From JACCZR01 sp963844805 (GTDB taxonomy: Bacteria; Actinomycetota; Thermoleophilia; Solirubrobacterales; Thermoleophilaceae): a stretch of DNA of 64,000 nucleotides. A program made the translations under genes and the position numbers. Under the pieces are notes generated by a model. It saw nothing but the letters and a program-made list of their open reading frames with translations. It was not told the DNA's origin and made no database searches. Numbering within the stretch: the stretch's first letter is position 1; every line of letters begins with the position of its first letter. Shown here one piece after another: positions 63,469 to 64,000 of this stretch. The DNA is taken from positions 434,001-498,000 of the forward strand of contig CAWJPU010000009.1 of NCBI GenBank assembly GCA_963844805.1. The letters are read 5' to 3'.

Positions 63469-64000
63469 TCGATCACCTTCGCGAACTGGGACTGCTCGCG
63501 ATTGAAGAGCCGGACGAACCCGACGAGCAGGAGGGCGGCCACGCCAACCGGGTATAGGAGCTCCCAGGCCGCTGGCGCCTGACCGTAGAGCAAAACGTCC
63601 CGGTAGGACTCGAAGATGGCCGTCAACGGATTGAGCGACAGCACGAGGTGCGCGCCTCCATGTGTCTGGCCGAGCGCCACCACACCCGCCGCCAGAAAGA
63701 AGGCGGTGCGGACGCCGCTGATGATGAAGGTGTTCACCTCCTGGTACCACAGCCCGACGAGCGCGGCGGGATATGCGATTGCCAACGAGAACACGAACGT
63801 CACGAGGAGGACCAGCGGCAGCCAGGCGACAGCAGTGGTGGGAGCCACCCCATAGATGGCCATCATCAACGCGAGCAGGGTGAGCGAAGCAGCAAAGGCG
63901 ATGCTTTCGGTCACTGCGGAGGCGACCGGAATCAGGAGCCGCCGGAAGGACATGTTCACAATGATCGAGCCGCGTAGCTGAACGGAGGTCAGGGCGTTGA
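63465..64000 (-). CDS. Wzm/TagG-like ABC-2 exporter permease (5' partial, runs off right edge)
   Basis: About 178 codons of the C-terminal part of an ABC-2 polysaccharide exporter permease. The frame is open to the window end, reading LTSVQLRGSIIVNMSFRRLL. An internal ATG at 63959 is not the real start. Helices include TLLALMMAIYGVAPTTAVAW and SLAIAYPAALVGLWYQEVN, then FVRLFNREQSQFAKVIE. The loop VLSLNPLTAIFESYRDVLLY is characteristic of Wzm/TagG. It is translated with the downstream ATPase. Confidence 0.8.
   Translation of the reverse strand, partial: NALTSVQLRGSIIVNMSFRRLLIPVASAVTESIAFAASLTLLALMMAIYGVAPTTAVAWLPLVLLVTFVFSLAIAYPAALVGLWYQEVNTFIISGVRTAFFLAAGVVALGQTHGGAHLVLSLNPLTAIFESYRDVLLYGQAPAAWELLYPVGVAALLLVGFVRLFNREQSQFAKVIE

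Overview
The window looks like chromosome of a very GC-rich actinobacterium, most likely class Thermoleophilia (Solirubrobacterales-like). This is inferred from the heavy GC bias at third codon positions, the many GTG starts, the ATGA/GTGA start-stop overlaps inside operons, and families common in that class (LytR_C membrane proteins, FlgD-like/PQQ-propeller exported proteins, DUF3105, many NTF2-like and F420-type enzymes). No rRNA, tRNA, CRISPR array, integrase or transposase was recognised.

Layout. Bases 1-15.4 kb hold surface-polysaccharide genes: a FlaA1/CapD dehydratase (cut by the left edge), a LytR_C membrane protein, a GT4 glycosyltransferase with a sugar N-formyltransferase, FlgD-like and PQQ-propeller exported proteins, GT87-like and O-antigen-ligase-like membrane enzymes, GT2 and WbuB-like GT4 transferases, an undecaprenyl-phosphate sugar transferase, an RlmA-like methyltransferase and a secreted PGRP amidase. 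Bases 17.1-24.5 kb hold a complete molybdenum-hydroxylase cluster (coxS-coxL-coxM, then coxD-coxE-mocA-like-coxG) of the form II CO-dehydrogenase type; an antiparallel mscL with a zinc-ribbon tail sits inside it. A ferredoxin/FprA pair follows convergently. Bases 26-32.7 kb hold regulated transport and stress genes: MMPL exporter/PadR, an MhqD-like hydrolase/MarR pair, a MocR regulator and a thioesterase.

Bases 32.7-45 kb combine a DrrAB-like drug exporter, two paralogous AlkZ/YcaQ-like DNA glycosylases, an epoxide-hydrolase-like enzyme, a deazaflavin-type reductase and a SoxR regulator with a clear SoxR box and a 19-bp-spaced promoter. I read this as a defence set against DNA-damaging and redox-active small molecules; that reading is inference. 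Bases 45-61 kb are accessory: a divergent tryptophan-dioxygenase-family protein, a cyclic-nucleotide-domain/ABC-G fusion transporter coupled to an alpha/beta hydrolase-LuxR fusion, an MFS carrier, a homocysteine methyltransferase, a MerR regulator with a perfect palindromic operator beside an NTF2/cupin pair, a BBE-type oxidase and a remnant of a flavin monooxygenase. From 60.7 kb to the right edge a second glycan-export block begins (methyltransferase, GT4, Wzt-like ATPase, Wzm-like permease running off the end).

The sequence carries about a dozen gene-splitting frameshifts. Nearly all are repaired by removing a single extra base, which points to insertion-type base-calling errors rather than mass gene decay. 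Frame-broken genes are therefore annotated as whole genes with the break stated.
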